From SM23-32 sp964434535 (GTDB lineage: Bacteria > Planctomycetota > Brocadiia > SM23-32), in assembly GCA_964434535.1 (NCBI GenBank), contig CAYSWA010000007.1:46007-110006 (forward strand): a stretch of 64,000 nt of DNA, written 5' to 3'. Within the stretch, counting starts at the first letter, position 1. Each line of letters begins with the position of its first letter. Position numbers and translations under genes: made by a program. Positions 1 through 8,349 of this stretch are shown in pieces. The notes under the pieces were generated by a model. The model was not told the origin of the DNA and did not search any database. It saw only the letters and a program-made list of their open reading frames with translations.

Positions 1-2
1 CG

Positions 3-212
3 AACGGCGACTGCGTGATGCTGACACCCGGCGGGTGCAGCGTCTACGAGGCGCGGCCCGCCCAGTGCCGCACGTTCCCCTTCTGGGCGGACAACGTGCG
101 GAGCGCGGAGGCGTGGGAGGCGCTCAAGCGGCGCTGCCCCGGCGCCGGGCAGGGCCGCCTCTACAGCGCCGAGCAGATCGAGCGGATCGCCGCCAGCGAG
201 GGCGCCGTCTGA
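3..212 (+). CDS. YkgJ-family cysteine-cluster protein, C-terminal fragment
   Basis: Only the last 69 residues are in the window; the frame is open to the left edge. Visible are NGDCVM, then GGCSVYEARPAQCRTFPFW, the typical cysteine pattern of the YkgJ/FliB-like CxxCxxxxC family (UPF0153), thought to bind zinc or an iron-sulphur cluster. The cellular role of the family is not firmly known. The stop is followed by a 109-bp gap that carries a promoter for the next gene, so this is the end of its transcription unit. The family call rests on the GC-VYE-RP-QC-TFPFW block. Confidence 0.7.
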   Translation, partial: NGDCVMLTPGGCSVYEARPAQCRTFPFWADNVRSAEAWEALKRRCPGAGQGRLYSAEQIERIAASEGAV

Positions 213-224
213 GGGCCTTTCCTG

Positions 225-254
225 TTGCGCCTGAGCGAGGCCCTCTGCTACGAT
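225..254 (+). promoter_or_regulatory. probable vegetative promoter for the phosphoesterase gene
   Basis: TTGCGC (225-230), an 18-bp spacer, then TACGAT (249-254), about 68 bp before the ATG at 322. It matches the TTGNNN/TANNNT pattern seen in other gaps of the window. Confidence 0.4.
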
Positions 255-321
255 GTGCTGTTGAGTTCCCCGCGCGGGGAGTAGACCCCCCCGCGCCACC
301 CCAGGGGCCGCAGCCGGGCCG

Positions 322-1092
322 ATGATAGCCGTCATCTCCGACGTCCACGGCAACCTCGAAGCCCTGACCGCCGTGCTGGGCGAGCTGGGCGATGCGGAGA
401 CGATCTACTGCGCCGGCGACATCATCGGCTACGGTCCGAACCCGAACGAGTGCTGCGATCTGATACGTGAACGGGGCATCAAGTGCGTGCAGGGCAACCA
501 TGACTTCGTCTGCGCCAACCTGGACCGCCTGGACGGGGACGACCCCTCGATGCCCGAGGAGGATCGCGAGCTCTGCCGCCGCATGTTCAACCAGAAGAAC
601 AGCGCCGCCCAGGCGTCCTCTATCTGGACCAACCAGGTGCTGACCGCGGCGAACAGGCGCATGATCCGCGGGCTGCCCTGCGAGATCAACGAGAACGCGC
701 TGACCATCGTCCACGGCAAGCCGGGCTCGAAGGCCGACATGCTCAACGAGTACATGCTGGCCGGACACACGCACGGCAACGTAACCGCCAACATCAAGGG
801 CCGCATGCTCGTGGTGGGGCACAGCCACATCCCGATGCGCACCTCCCGGCTGGTCAACCCCGGCAGCGTCGGCCAGCCGCGCGACCGGAACTGGATGGCC
901 AGCTTCGCCGTGCTGGAGGATGCGTGGTACCGGTTCTCCTACATCCGCGATGAGGACATGACCTTCCGCATCGTCAACCAGTTCGTCACGTTGCGGCGCA
1001 CCCCCTACAACGTGAAGGCCACCATACGGAAGATCAAGGAGCAGGACGGCCTGCCGGACTCGCTCGGCGATCGGCTGACGGTCGGACTCTGA
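322..1092 (+). CDS. calcineurin-like metallophosphoesterase (YfcE/MJ0936 type)
   Basis: Soluble 256-residue di-metal phosphoesterase. Metal-binding motifs appear in the family order: DVHGN (residues 7-11), GDIIGYGPNP (about 33), GNHD (about 59), and paired GHTHG and GHSHIPM signatures (about 148-174), followed by NPGSVGQPRD. This is the small YfcE/MJ0936 class, which cleaves phosphodiesters in vitro; the natural substrate is unknown. The start is the ATG giving MIAVISDVHGN. A double GH(T/S)H block is slightly unusual, since most relatives have one. The 72-residue gene follows after 34 bp and may be cotranscribed. Confidence 0.85.
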   Translation: MIAVISDVHGNLEALTAVLGELGDAETIYCAGDIIGYGPNPNECCDLIRERGIKCVQGNHDFVCANLDRLDGDDPSMPEEDRELCRRMFNQKNSAAQASSIWTNQVLTAANRRMIRGLPCEINENALTIVHGKPGSKADMLNEYMLAGHTHGNVTANIKGRMLVVGHSHIPMRTSRLVNPGSVGQPRDRNWMASFAVLEDAWYRFSYIRDEDMTFRIVNQFVTLRRTPYNVKATIRKIKEQDGLPDSLGDRLTVGL

Positions 1093-1126
1093 GACGACTC
1101 TCCCGCCGCACCCGCAGGAGGCCCCG

Positions 1127-1345
1127 ATGGCAGAACCGGACGAGAGGAGCGCCCAGGTGAACGAACTGATGGAGAACGCCGAAGGCTACATCAGCGACGC
1201 CGAGTTCCGCGATGATCTCGATATGCGGCAGCTCAGGTACATGCAGGCGACCTGCGCCCTGCTGCGAGCCACGGCGATCCAGAACCAGATGATCCTCGAG
1301 ATGCTCCGCGAGCAGCGCGACCTGGAGGCGCTGGCCGGCGGCTGA
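1127..1345 (+). CDS. small uncharacterised protein, 72 residues
   Basis: I do not recognise a family. The ORF has a strong Shine-Dalgarno (GCAGGAGG, 7 bp before the ATG). It encodes an acidic, mostly helical protein with no membrane segment and one cysteine. The C-terminal half (residues 30-68) alternates hydrophobic and charged residues as an amphipathic helix or short coiled coil would (LLRATAIQNQMILEMLREQ). It lies 34 bp after the phosphoesterase and converges on the sensor-like gene. The good ribosome site and typical codon use support its being real. Confidence 0.55.
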   Translation: MAEPDERSAQVNELMENAEGYISDAEFRDDLDMRQLRYMQATCALLRATAIQNQMILEMLREQRDLEALAGG

Positions 1346-1366
1346 CCGTCTGCGCGAACCGGGCCC

Positions 1367-3307
1367 TCAGGAGCCCTTCGACCGCGGCAAATCGCGGTCG
1401 GCCAGAGTGAAGAAGAACGCGCTGCCCCCGTCCGAGCCGCTCTCCACCCAGACCTCGCCGCCGTGCAACTCCACGAACTGCCGGGCGATCGGCAGGTTCA
1501 GCCCGATCCGGTCCTCGGGCGACCAGGGCAGGGGGGTGTAGGTCAGCGGCGGGTCGAAGACCGTCTCGGCCGCCTCGGGCTGGATGCCGGGCCCCTGGTC
1601 GCGCACGCCGATGACGGTCGCGTCTTCCGACCGACCCACCGAGACGGTCACCGTGGTGCCCTGTCCGCCGTACTTGATCGCGTTCGACAGCAGCGCGTAA
1701 AGGACCTGCTTGACCTTGGGGCCGTCGGCGACAACGCGGGTCTCGTCGGCCTCGGGCGGTATCCGCACGTCGGCCTCGTAGCGCTTCCTGATCGGTTCCA
1801 GAACCCGCAGGGCCGACCGCAGGCACTCGCCCAGGTTGAGCCGCTCCGGCTCCAGGCGCATGCGTCCGGCCTCGACCGTGCAGAGGTCGCGCAGGTCCTC
1901 CACGTAAGCGCTGATCTCCGCGCAGGCCGAGGTGATCGCCTCCCGGCTCGCCTGTTCCTCGCCCGCGCTGCTGATGCGGTCGCCGAGGGCATCGATGCGG
2001 TCGCGCATGCCCTCGGCGATGCTCTGCATCTGGGCGGAGAAGGCGTCGCGCACCCGCTGGCGCTGCATGTCGCTCTGGCGCGTCTCGTCGGTGTGGCGCC
2101 GGATCTCGCGGCGCTGGTCCTGCTCGTGGCGCTGGAGGGCGGCCGCCATGCGGTTGAACTGATGGCCCACCTGCTCCAGCTCGTCGCCCTGGCCGACCTG
2201 CACCCGCACGTCGAGCCGCCCGGCGGCCACCTGCTGCGCCGCCCAGTGCAGCGCCCAGATCGGCTCGACCAGGTTCCGCTTCCAGTAGACGGCCAGCAGG
2301 AGCAGGCCGGCCATCGGCAGCGCCAGCACCAGCGCGCTCCACCCGAGAACGCGGCGCGACGGCGCGTAGACATCGGCGGCCGGCTGTGTCACCACCACGA
2401 ACCAGGGCCAGCCCTCCACGTGCGCCGGCCGTCCGCTCTGGCGCACCACGGCGAAGCCGACCACCTGGGGCTGCTCATTGCCCGTCGTGACCTGCCCGAC
2501 GAACACACCGTCCGGCGCGCTGCGGATGGCCCGCATGGCCTCGGCGTTCAGGTCCATCAGCCCCGGCGCGTCCGCCGCTTTGAAGACAGTGCGCCCCTGG
2601 GAGTCGACCAGGTGTCCCTGGCCGCCGGCACCGATCTCCAGCGCCCTGACGGCCTGGAAGAGCGCGTCCACCTCGTGGGAGACTTTCAGGACGCCCAGCG
2701 CGCGGCCGGCCTCGTCCCGCACCGCCGTGACCACGTCCAGGGAGAAGACCTCCGCGCTCTTGTCGTAGGCGATCGGGCCGACGTAGGTCGCGCCGGCGCC
2801 CTCGTCATAGGCGCGCTGCCACCATGCCTCGTCGGCCTGGTAGTAGTCTGTGGTCACGTTCGTGGCGGCCACCAGGGCTCCGGCGGCGTCGGTCAGCATG
2901 ATCTCGGCGTAGCGCGTCGGCGCGCTCTGCTGGAAGCGGCGCAGCTGGGCGGCGGTTTCATTGTTCAGCAGCGGCTCGGCCAGGGCCGCCCGGGCGGCCT
3001 CGTCGGCGTTGATCCAGGCGCGGTCGCGCTCCAGCAGGGCTTCGAGCCGCTCCCCGGCTGCCTGGTCACTGCCGGCCACGCGTTCGATCAATGGGCGTGA
3101 GCGGGCCAGTTGCTCCACCTGCTCGACGGTGCGCTGGAGCAGCAGCCCGACCTGCGCAGACTTGCCCGCGGCCGCCTGGCGCACGCGCTCGCGGCCGGCC
3201 TCCATAAGCTGCGAGCGATGGACGCCGAACAGGATGCCCGCCATCAACAGCAGCGGAAGGAAGGCCAGCACCACGAAGGTCAGGATGAGTTTGCTCAGGA
3301 GCTTCAT
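1367..3307 (-). CDS. membrane sensor with extracytoplasmic domain, HAMP and HATPase_c but no phospho-acceptor His
   Basis: A 646-residue histidine-kinase-like protein. An N-terminal membrane segment (residues 5-25) precedes an approximately 280-residue periplasmic region resembling dCache sensors (YYQADEAWWQRAY, VSHEVDALF). A second membrane segment (about 320-345) and a HAMP linker follow. The C terminus has clear ATPase boxes: N box LLSNAIKYG, G1 DQGPGI, G2 GLNLPIARQFVELHGGEVW. In the dimerisation helix, where FxxxMSHELRTP is expected, it reads FSAQMQSIAEGMR (about residue 422), so no histidine is in place. The ATG at 3307 follows GGGGAGGGG; a TTG 18 bp upstream is possible. No response regulator is adjacent. 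Confidence 0.82.
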   Translation of the reverse strand: MKLLSKLILTFVVLAFLPLLLMAGILFGVHRSQLMEAGRERVRQAAAGKSAQVGLLLQRTVEQVEQLARSRPLIERVAGSDQAAGERLEALLERDRAWINADEAARAALAEPLLNNETAAQLRRFQQSAPTRYAEIMLTDAAGALVAATNVTTDYYQADEAWWQRAYDEGAGATYVGPIAYDKSAEVFSLDVVTAVRDEAGRALGVLKVSHEVDALFQAVRALEIGAGGQGHLVDSQGRTVFKAADAPGLMDLNAEAMRAIRSAPDGVFVGQVTTGNEQPQVVGFAVVRQSGRPAHVEGWPWFVVVTQPAADVYAPSRRVLGWSALVLALPMAGLLLLAVYWKRNLVEPIWALHWAAQQVAAGRLDVRVQVGQGDELEQVGHQFNRMAAALQRHEQDQRREIRRHTDETRQSDMQRQRVRDAFSAQMQSIAEGMRDRIDALGDRISSAGEEQASREAITSACAEISAYVEDLRDLCTVEAGRMRLEPERLNLGECLRSALRVLEPIRKRYEADVRIPPEADETRVVADGPKVKQVLYALLSNAIKYGGQGTTVTVSVGRSEDATVIGVRDQGPGIQPEAAETVFDPPLTYTPLPWSPEDRIGLNLPIARQFVELHGGEVWVESGSDGGSAFFFTLADRDLPRSKGS

Positions 3308-3367
3308 CGGGACGCCCCTCCCCAATCCGGGAGCCCGCCGGCCCGAGCGCCGAGCCGCCGCGCGCTC

Positions 3368-3373
3368 ATTATA
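3368..3373 (-). promoter_or_regulatory. -10-like TATAAT upstream of the sensor gene
   Basis: Reads TATAAT on the minus strand about 60 bp before the ATG at 3307. No good -35 is visible at 17 bp, so only the -10 is claimed. Confidence 0.35.
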
Positions 3374-3500
3374 CAGCGGTCCGGCGGCAACTCCATCAGT
3401 TTTCTGCCGAGCGCCGGTGGCCCGGACCGAAAAAGGGTGGTAGCATCATCGCATGGAGGTCACGTGCCAACACTGGCCCTTGCCCGGAAGGAGGAGGCAG

Positions 3501-3887
3501 ATGCCGCAGCGTGTGCTACTTGCGGGCCGCCGCCCGCTTGCCCTGGCGCTGGTCGCATTGCTCTGTGCGGGATGCATCTACGTGAGCAAAAGCGATGTCA
3601 CCACGAAGGGCGCCCCGCTCGAGAGCGGCTTCGTTGGGGCGATCAGGGACGGCGAGACGACCAGGGCCGAGGTAATCGCCGCCCTCGGCGAACCCCCGGA
3701 GGTCCACAAGCTGCCGGACGGCGGCGAGCGGCTGGTCTATCAGTCGATGACGCGCGAGGAGACGGAGAAGCGGGTCCTGTTCCTCATGCATTCCGAGGAG
3801 CAGCAGACGAGCACCCGGCGGCTATACCTGACGGTCAACGAGCAGGGCGTGGTCACCGCCCACCGCGTGGAGGAGTTGCCGCGCTGA
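3501..3887 (+). CDS. SmpA/OmlA-like lipoprotein
   Basis: A 128-residue secreted lipoprotein. A basic N terminus and hydrophobic core end in the lipobox LLCAGC (Cys about residue 27), so it should be lipidated and anchored in a membrane. The mature part contains EVIAALGEPPEVHKLPDGGERLVYQS, the pattern of the BamE/SmpA-OmlA fold, in which a helix and LGxP turn precede a beta sheet. The start chosen is the ATG at 3501, preceded by GGAAGGAGGAGG; an in-frame ATG at 3453 lacks a site and would spoil the signal peptide. It is monocistronic and its partner is unknown. Confidence 0.7.
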   Translation: MPQRVLLAGRRPLALALVALLCAGCIYVSKSDVTTKGAPLESGFVGAIRDGETTRAEVIAALGEPPEVHKLPDGGERLVYQSMTREETEKRVLFLMHSEEQQTSTRRLYLTVNEQGVVTAHRVEELPR

Positions 3888-3937
3888 CAGGGGGGCGGCG
3901 GCGCCGAAGGGCGCGTGAGGCCCCCGGCGCCGGCGCT

Positions 3938-5527
3938 TCAGCCCTCCAGGACCGCCTGCGCCTGGTCCAGGCCGGCCTCCATGACGTAGGGGATGCCGGA
4001 GATCTCGGCCGCCTGGCGGGTCAGGGCGATCAGGTCGGCGCGGCCGATCGTGGAGACGCTGAAGTTGCGGCTGCCGGCCATGATCTGCTGGAGGCCGATG
4101 CTGAGCTTCTGCACGAAGGTGTAGACGCCGATCGCCCCGAGGGGCATCTGCTGGACCTCGTCGCCGTACTTGTCCTTCAGCTCATCGTAGCAGTAGAAGA
4201 TCTCCTCCACTGTGTCGCCGTGTTCGCTGACCGTGTTGGGCAGGTTGCCCTCGCGCAGCCATAGGCCGATGTTCTTGCCGACGAAGCCGGGGATCATCAG
4301 CGCGCGGCCCATGCAGACGGCCTTGGTCCACGGGGCGCCCATGGCGAGCGCCTTGAAGATGTGGTCCTCCTGGGAGAGCCCGCCGGCGATGGCGATGTCG
4401 GGCGGCTCGATGCCGCGCTCGGCGAGCGCCCGGCAGAACTGGCAGACGAGCGACTGGAGGTAGAAGGTGGGCACGCCCCACTCGTTCATCATGCGCCAGG
4501 GGCTCATGCCCGTGCCGCCCGGGGCGCCGTCGATCGTCAGCAGCGAGATGCCCGCCTCCGCCGACCAGCGCAGCGCCATGGCCAGCTCACGCGCGCCGTA
4601 GGCCCCGGTCTTGAGGCTGACGCGCCTGGCGCCCAGATCGCGCAGGCGCTGCACCTCGGCCATGAAGCCTTCCTTGTCGACGAAGCCGAGCCGGCTGTGG
4701 CGCTCGAAGGCCGTGATCTCGCCGTCCTGGAAGGCCTCCTCCACGTGCGGCAGGCTCGGGTCGGGCGTGACCAGGTAGCCGCGGCTCTGGAGATGGCGGG
4801 CGCGCTCGATGGTGTCGACCTTGATCTCGCCGCCGATGCACTTGGCCCCCTGGCCCCACTTCAGTTCGATGGTCTCGACGCCGAGCTCGCGCACGCAGTA
4901 ATCGGCCACGCCCAGGCGCGTATCCTCGACGTTGAGCTGGACGACCAGGTCGCCGTAGCCCTCGTGGAACCTGCGCCACTGGCTGACGCGGCGGTCCATC
5001 TCCGGGCTCTTGGCGACCTTCCCGTCGGCGTCCAGCTCGAGCTCGGGGTCGACGCCGCAGACGTTCTCGCCGCAGACCAGCGTGATGCCGGCCAGGGCGG
5101 CGCCGACGGCGAAGCTGTCCCAGTTCTTCGCGGCGACGTCGGTCGAGCCGAGGGCGCCGGTGAAGACGGGAACGCGCAACTTCACCTTGCTCTGCCTGCC
5201 GTACTCGACCTCGGTCGAGACGTTCGGGAAGATGCAATCGTCGGGGGTGGCCTGCAGGTCGCCCGTCAGCCCCTCGGCGCCGAGGGCGTAGCCCTGGATG
5301 TTCACGTGCGAGTAGTCGACCGGGTAGTCCTTCTCGGCGCCGGCCGTGATCTCGCCGAAGGGCGAGGGATAGAGCAGTTCGCGCCCGCGGAAGGACGCCT
5401 GAAAGATCTCACAGTTCCCGCGGCATCCGTCCACGCAGCGGGCGCAGATGCCGCTGCTGGGCGTGATGTCCCGGCTGCGGTTGCGGCACTGGAGCGCCTC
5501 CGAACCGTTCGGTCTCATCAACGTCAT
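3938..5527 (-). CDS. FMN-binding glutamate synthase-domain protein (stand-alone GltB central domain)
   Basis: A 529-residue protein with the FMN/TIM-barrel domain of glutamate synthase without the glutaminase domain. An N-terminal four-cysteine cluster (CARCVDGCRGNC, residues 25-40) suggests an Fe-S site. The barrel contains LKWGQGAKCIGGEIK, ISLLTIDGAPGGTGMSPW and IAIAGGLSQEDHIFKALAMGA, matching the GOGAT synthase core. Archaeal and anaerobe relatives of this type are annotated as glutamate synthase-like. The start (ATG at 5527) has AGGAGG 11 bp upstream. It is separate from the bona fide gltBD in this window, so its physiological reaction is uncertain; ferredoxin-linked amino transfer is one possibility. 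Confidence 0.8.
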   Translation of the reverse strand: MTLMRPNGSEALQCRNRSRDITPSSGICARCVDGCRGNCEIFQASFRGRELLYPSPFGEITAGAEKDYPVDYSHVNIQGYALGAEGLTGDLQATPDDCIFPNVSTEVEYGRQSKVKLRVPVFTGALGSTDVAAKNWDSFAVGAALAGITLVCGENVCGVDPELELDADGKVAKSPEMDRRVSQWRRFHEGYGDLVVQLNVEDTRLGVADYCVRELGVETIELKWGQGAKCIGGEIKVDTIERARHLQSRGYLVTPDPSLPHVEEAFQDGEITAFERHSRLGFVDKEGFMAEVQRLRDLGARRVSLKTGAYGARELAMALRWSAEAGISLLTIDGAPGGTGMSPWRMMNEWGVPTFYLQSLVCQFCRALAERGIEPPDIAIAGGLSQEDHIFKALAMGAPWTKAVCMGRALMIPGFVGKNIGLWLREGNLPNTVSEHGDTVEEIFYCYDELKDKYGDEVQQMPLGAIGVYTFVQKLSIGLQQIMAGSRNFSVSTIGRADLIALTRQAAEISGIPYVMEAGLDQAQAVLEG

Positions 5528-5564
5528 GGCCTCTGCTGCCTCCTGTCCTGAGGAAAGCGAATGC

Positions 5565-5582
5565 GATCCGGCTCTTCGGATC
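5565..5582. repeat. 6-bp dyad GATCCG-N6-CGGATC
   Basis: A short inverted repeat in the 247-bp gap upstream of the FMN glutamate synthase-like gene, in its presumed leader or promoter. It could be an operator or leader hairpin. The rest of the gap shows no clear promoter to me. Confidence 0.3.
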
Positions 5583-5774
5583 TGTCCACGGAATGCACAA
5601 CACGTTCGGCTTGACACGCGCCGGGGGTACTTACGCAAGGCGGATACCGCTCGGCCGTTCGTGGGTCGAAAACGGGGCAGGAGGCCCCTCGGGGCCGTCA
5701 TCGTCGGGGCGGAGGCGTCGGGGGCATGGGCAGGGGCTGAGCGGTGCGCAAGACGTGCACATGCCCCGGCCGGC

Positions 5775-8075
5775 TCAGCCGCCGAGGCCGTAGGAGGCGA
5801 TGCGGGCCCGCAGCGTGTTGCGGCTGATCCCGAGCTCGCGGGCCGTGCGGGTCTGCACGCCGCCGTTGGCCGCCAGCACGTGGGCGATGAGCGTCCGCTC
5901 GACCAGGCCGATCACCTCGTCGTAGAGCTCGCCGTCGCTGCCGCGTCGCAGCTCGGCGATCAGGGGCAGCAGCGCCTCCCTGAGGTCGCGGGCCGGTTCG
6001 GGGCGAGGGCGCCGCCGGGGCGCGCAGATCGACTCGGGCAGCAGCTCGACCGTGATCGTGGCGGTCCGGGTCAGCACGATGGCCCGCTCGATGCAGTTCT
6101 CCAGCTCGCGGACGTTGCCGGGCCAGTCGTAGGCCGTCAGCATGTCCAGGGCCTCGCGGGAGAGCTTGTCGACCTGCTTGTCGTCTTCGCGGCTGAAGAC
6201 GCCCATGAAGTGCTCGACCAGCAGGGGGATGTCCTCTCGCCGCTCGCGCAGCGGGGGCAGGCGGATGGGCAGGACGTTGAGCCGGTAGTAGAGGTCCTGG
6301 CGGAACCCGCCGGCGTTGACCCGGTCGGCCAGGTCCACATTCGTGGCCGCCACCACGCGGACGTCGACCCGGACGGCCTGCGAAGCGCCGACGCGCTCGA
6401 ATTCCTTCTCCTGGAGCACCCGCAGGAGCTTGACCTGGAGCTGCGGGCTCATGCTGCTGACCTCGTCCAGGAAGACGGTGCCCCCGTCGGCGAGGGCGAA
6501 CCGGCCGGCGCGATCGCGCGTGGCGCCGGTGAAGGCGCCCTCGACGTGGCCGAACAGCTCGGACTCCAGCAGCGAGTCGGGCAGGGCGCCGCAGTTGACG
6601 GCCACGAACGGGCCGTCGGCCCGGGGGCTGTTGGCGTGGATGACGCGGGCGATCAGCTCCTTGCCCGTGCCCGTCTCGCCCTGGATCAGCACGGTGGCGT
6701 TGCTGTCGGCGACGGCCTCGGTCAGGGCGAGCACCTCCTGCATGGGCTGCGAAGCGCCGATGATGCTGCCCTGGTCGTAACGCGACTCGGCGTGCGCCTT
6801 TGCGCCGGCGCCCCGCAGCAGCTCCTCTTTCTCGATGGCGACCATGCGGTTGATCTTGATCGCCTGCGAGATCATGGAGCCGACGATCTGCAGCAGGCGC
6901 TGGTCCTTCTCGAGCGTCTCGGCGTCGACGAACTCGCGGTCCGCGCTCAAGGCGCCGATCACCTGCTCCTCCAGGCGCAGCGGGATGCAGACGAAGGAGA
7001 CGGGGGCGGCGCGCATGTCCCGCCGGCGGGCGCCGGTGCGGTCCAGGAAGCGCGGGTCGCGCCGGATGTCGGGCACGGCCACCGCCGTCCCGCTCTCGAC
7101 CACTGCGCCGGTGACGCCCTCGCCGGGCTGGTAGACGCCCCGCGACATCTCCTCGCGGCTCAGCCCGTGGGCGGCGGCGATGCGCAGCGTGCCGCTGGCC
7201 CGGTCCTCCAGCACCAGCGTGCCGCGTTTCATCTTCAGCCCGCGCGCCAGCACGGACATGATGGTTTCGAAGACGACGTCCAGGTCGAGGCTGCTGCCCA
7301 GGGCGCGGCTGATCTCCCTGAGCAGGCGCACCTCGAGCTCCTCGCGTCGCCGGGGCACCGGCTCGGGCCGGCCGTCGACCGACTCGAAGTAGTGCGGCGC
7401 CCCGATGCGGCAGGCGGGCCGGTCCTCCGCCTTGCGCACGATCAGCTCGATGCCGCCGCTGCCGACGCCGAGCTCCAGGACGACCTGGGTGACGTGCAGC
7501 AGCTTGGCCAGGAAGCTCGGAGAATGCGCGTGCTTCTCGGTGATCCAGTAGGCGACGGTCGACAGGTCGTAGAGCTTCGGGCAGAGGTGGCTGAAGAACT
7601 TCAGCACCTGCTCCTCGCCGCCCCACAGCTCCAGCATGGCGGTGGGGCTGTCGAAGACGTAGCGCCCGCGCGCGCCGGCGCGCTCGGCGAGCTCGCTCAT
7701 GATCCCGCGCAGCCGGTCCGCGTCCGCCGGCTGCGGCACGCGGGTCACCGTCAGCCCGTCCGGGCCCGCCTCCCGGTAGAAGTCGGTGAAGAAGGCGTCG
7801 TCCTTGCCGAAGCCCGAGGTGAACGCATCGACCAGGTGGAAGCGCGGCAGCAACTCGTCGGTGACGTAGCGGTTGAGGATCGACTGGGGCGAGTGGCTGA
7901 AGCTGACGAAGAAGATGCGGCTCTCGTCGCGGGCGGCCGTGGAAAGGAAGCTGCGGATGAAGAACTCCACCGGGGCGCCCGAATCGACCTGCCAGACCAG
8001 GTTGTCCCCGGCGCACAGGCCGCTCAGTATGCGGTCCAGATACTCGACGCCGCTGCTGATGTGGTGAGCTTCCAT
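5775..8075 (-). CDS. sigma-54 activator: KaiC/RAD55-like domain + GAF + AAA+ + Fis HTH
   Basis: A 766-residue bacterial enhancer-binding protein. Residues 1-230 follow the KaiC/RAD55 pattern (SSGVEYLDRILSGLCAGDNL, then VSFSHSPQSIL, then YVFDSPTAMLEL), but the Walker A position reads VDSGAPVEF, so nucleotide binding there is unlikely. A GAF domain spans about 265-410. The sigma-54 AAA+ domain has GETGTGKE, ELFGHVEGAFTGA and FLDEV. The C terminus is a Fis-type helix-turn-helix (TARELGISRNTLRARIA). No receiver domain is present, so the signal should come through the N-terminal or GAF domain. ATG at 8075 is preceded by AGGGGAA. It is divergent from purF. Confidence 0.88.
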   Translation of the reverse strand: MEAHHISSGVEYLDRILSGLCAGDNLVWQVDSGAPVEFFIRSFLSTAARDESRIFFVSFSHSPQSILNRYVTDELLPRFHLVDAFTSGFGKDDAFFTDFYREAGPDGLTVTRVPQPADADRLRGIMSELAERAGARGRYVFDSPTAMLELWGGEEQVLKFFSHLCPKLYDLSTVAYWITEKHAHSPSFLAKLLHVTQVVLELGVGSGGIELIVRKAEDRPACRIGAPHYFESVDGRPEPVPRRREELEVRLLREISRALGSSLDLDVVFETIMSVLARGLKMKRGTLVLEDRASGTLRIAAAHGLSREEMSRGVYQPGEGVTGAVVESGTAVAVPDIRRDPRFLDRTGARRRDMRAAPVSFVCIPLRLEEQVIGALSADREFVDAETLEKDQRLLQIVGSMISQAIKINRMVAIEKEELLRGAGAKAHAESRYDQGSIIGASQPMQEVLALTEAVADSNATVLIQGETGTGKELIARVIHANSPRADGPFVAVNCGALPDSLLESELFGHVEGAFTGATRDRAGRFALADGGTVFLDEVSSMSPQLQVKLLRVLQEKEFERVGASQAVRVDVRVVAATNVDLADRVNAGGFRQDLYYRLNVLPIRLPPLRERREDIPLLVEHFMGVFSREDDKQVDKLSREALDMLTAYDWPGNVRELENCIERAIVLTRTATITVELLPESICAPRRRPRPEPARDLREALLPLIAELRRGSDGELYDEVIGLVERTLIAHVLAANGGVQTRTARELGISRNTLRARIASYGLGG

Positions 8076-8180
8076 CGGTGCTTGGTTCCCCTGAGTGGTT
8101 ACGAAGTGCACAGCCCTTGGCGCACCCCAGGAGGCCGTCCGACCGGATCGGGGGCGCCTCCAGGGCGGCAGCGACGCCCC

Positions 8181-8209
8181 ATTATAGCCGCAGAGCGGCG
8201 CCTGCTCAA
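8181..8209 (-). promoter_or_regulatory. vegetative promoter for the KaiC-GAF sigma-54 activator
   Basis: On the minus strand TTGAGC (8209-8204), 17-bp spacer, TATAAT (8186-8181), about 105 bp before the start at 8075. Confidence 0.6.
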
Positions 8210-8251
8210 TCTCCGAACATCCGGGGACGGCCGCCGCGCCGGGCCGGGAGG

Positions 8252-8280
8252 TTGACGCGGGGCGGGCCTTCCGCTACGCT
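8252..8280 (+). promoter_or_regulatory. probable vegetative promoter for purF
   Basis: TTGACG (8252-8257), 17-bp spacer, TACGCT (8275-8280), 70 bp before the GTG start. It is divergent from and about 40 bp away from the opposite promoter. Confidence 0.5.
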
Positions 8281-8349
8281 TGCGGGTGGAGTGGGCGAGT
8301 GACGGGGGGCCGGCCATTGAAGGCCTACTGCGGGAGGTGTGAGTCCACG

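Noticed and set aside
5448..8255. A 935-codon frame opposite the KaiC-GAF sigma-54 activator
   Set aside because: Shadow of a gene with clear motifs on the other strand; no start signal and no recognisable domains.
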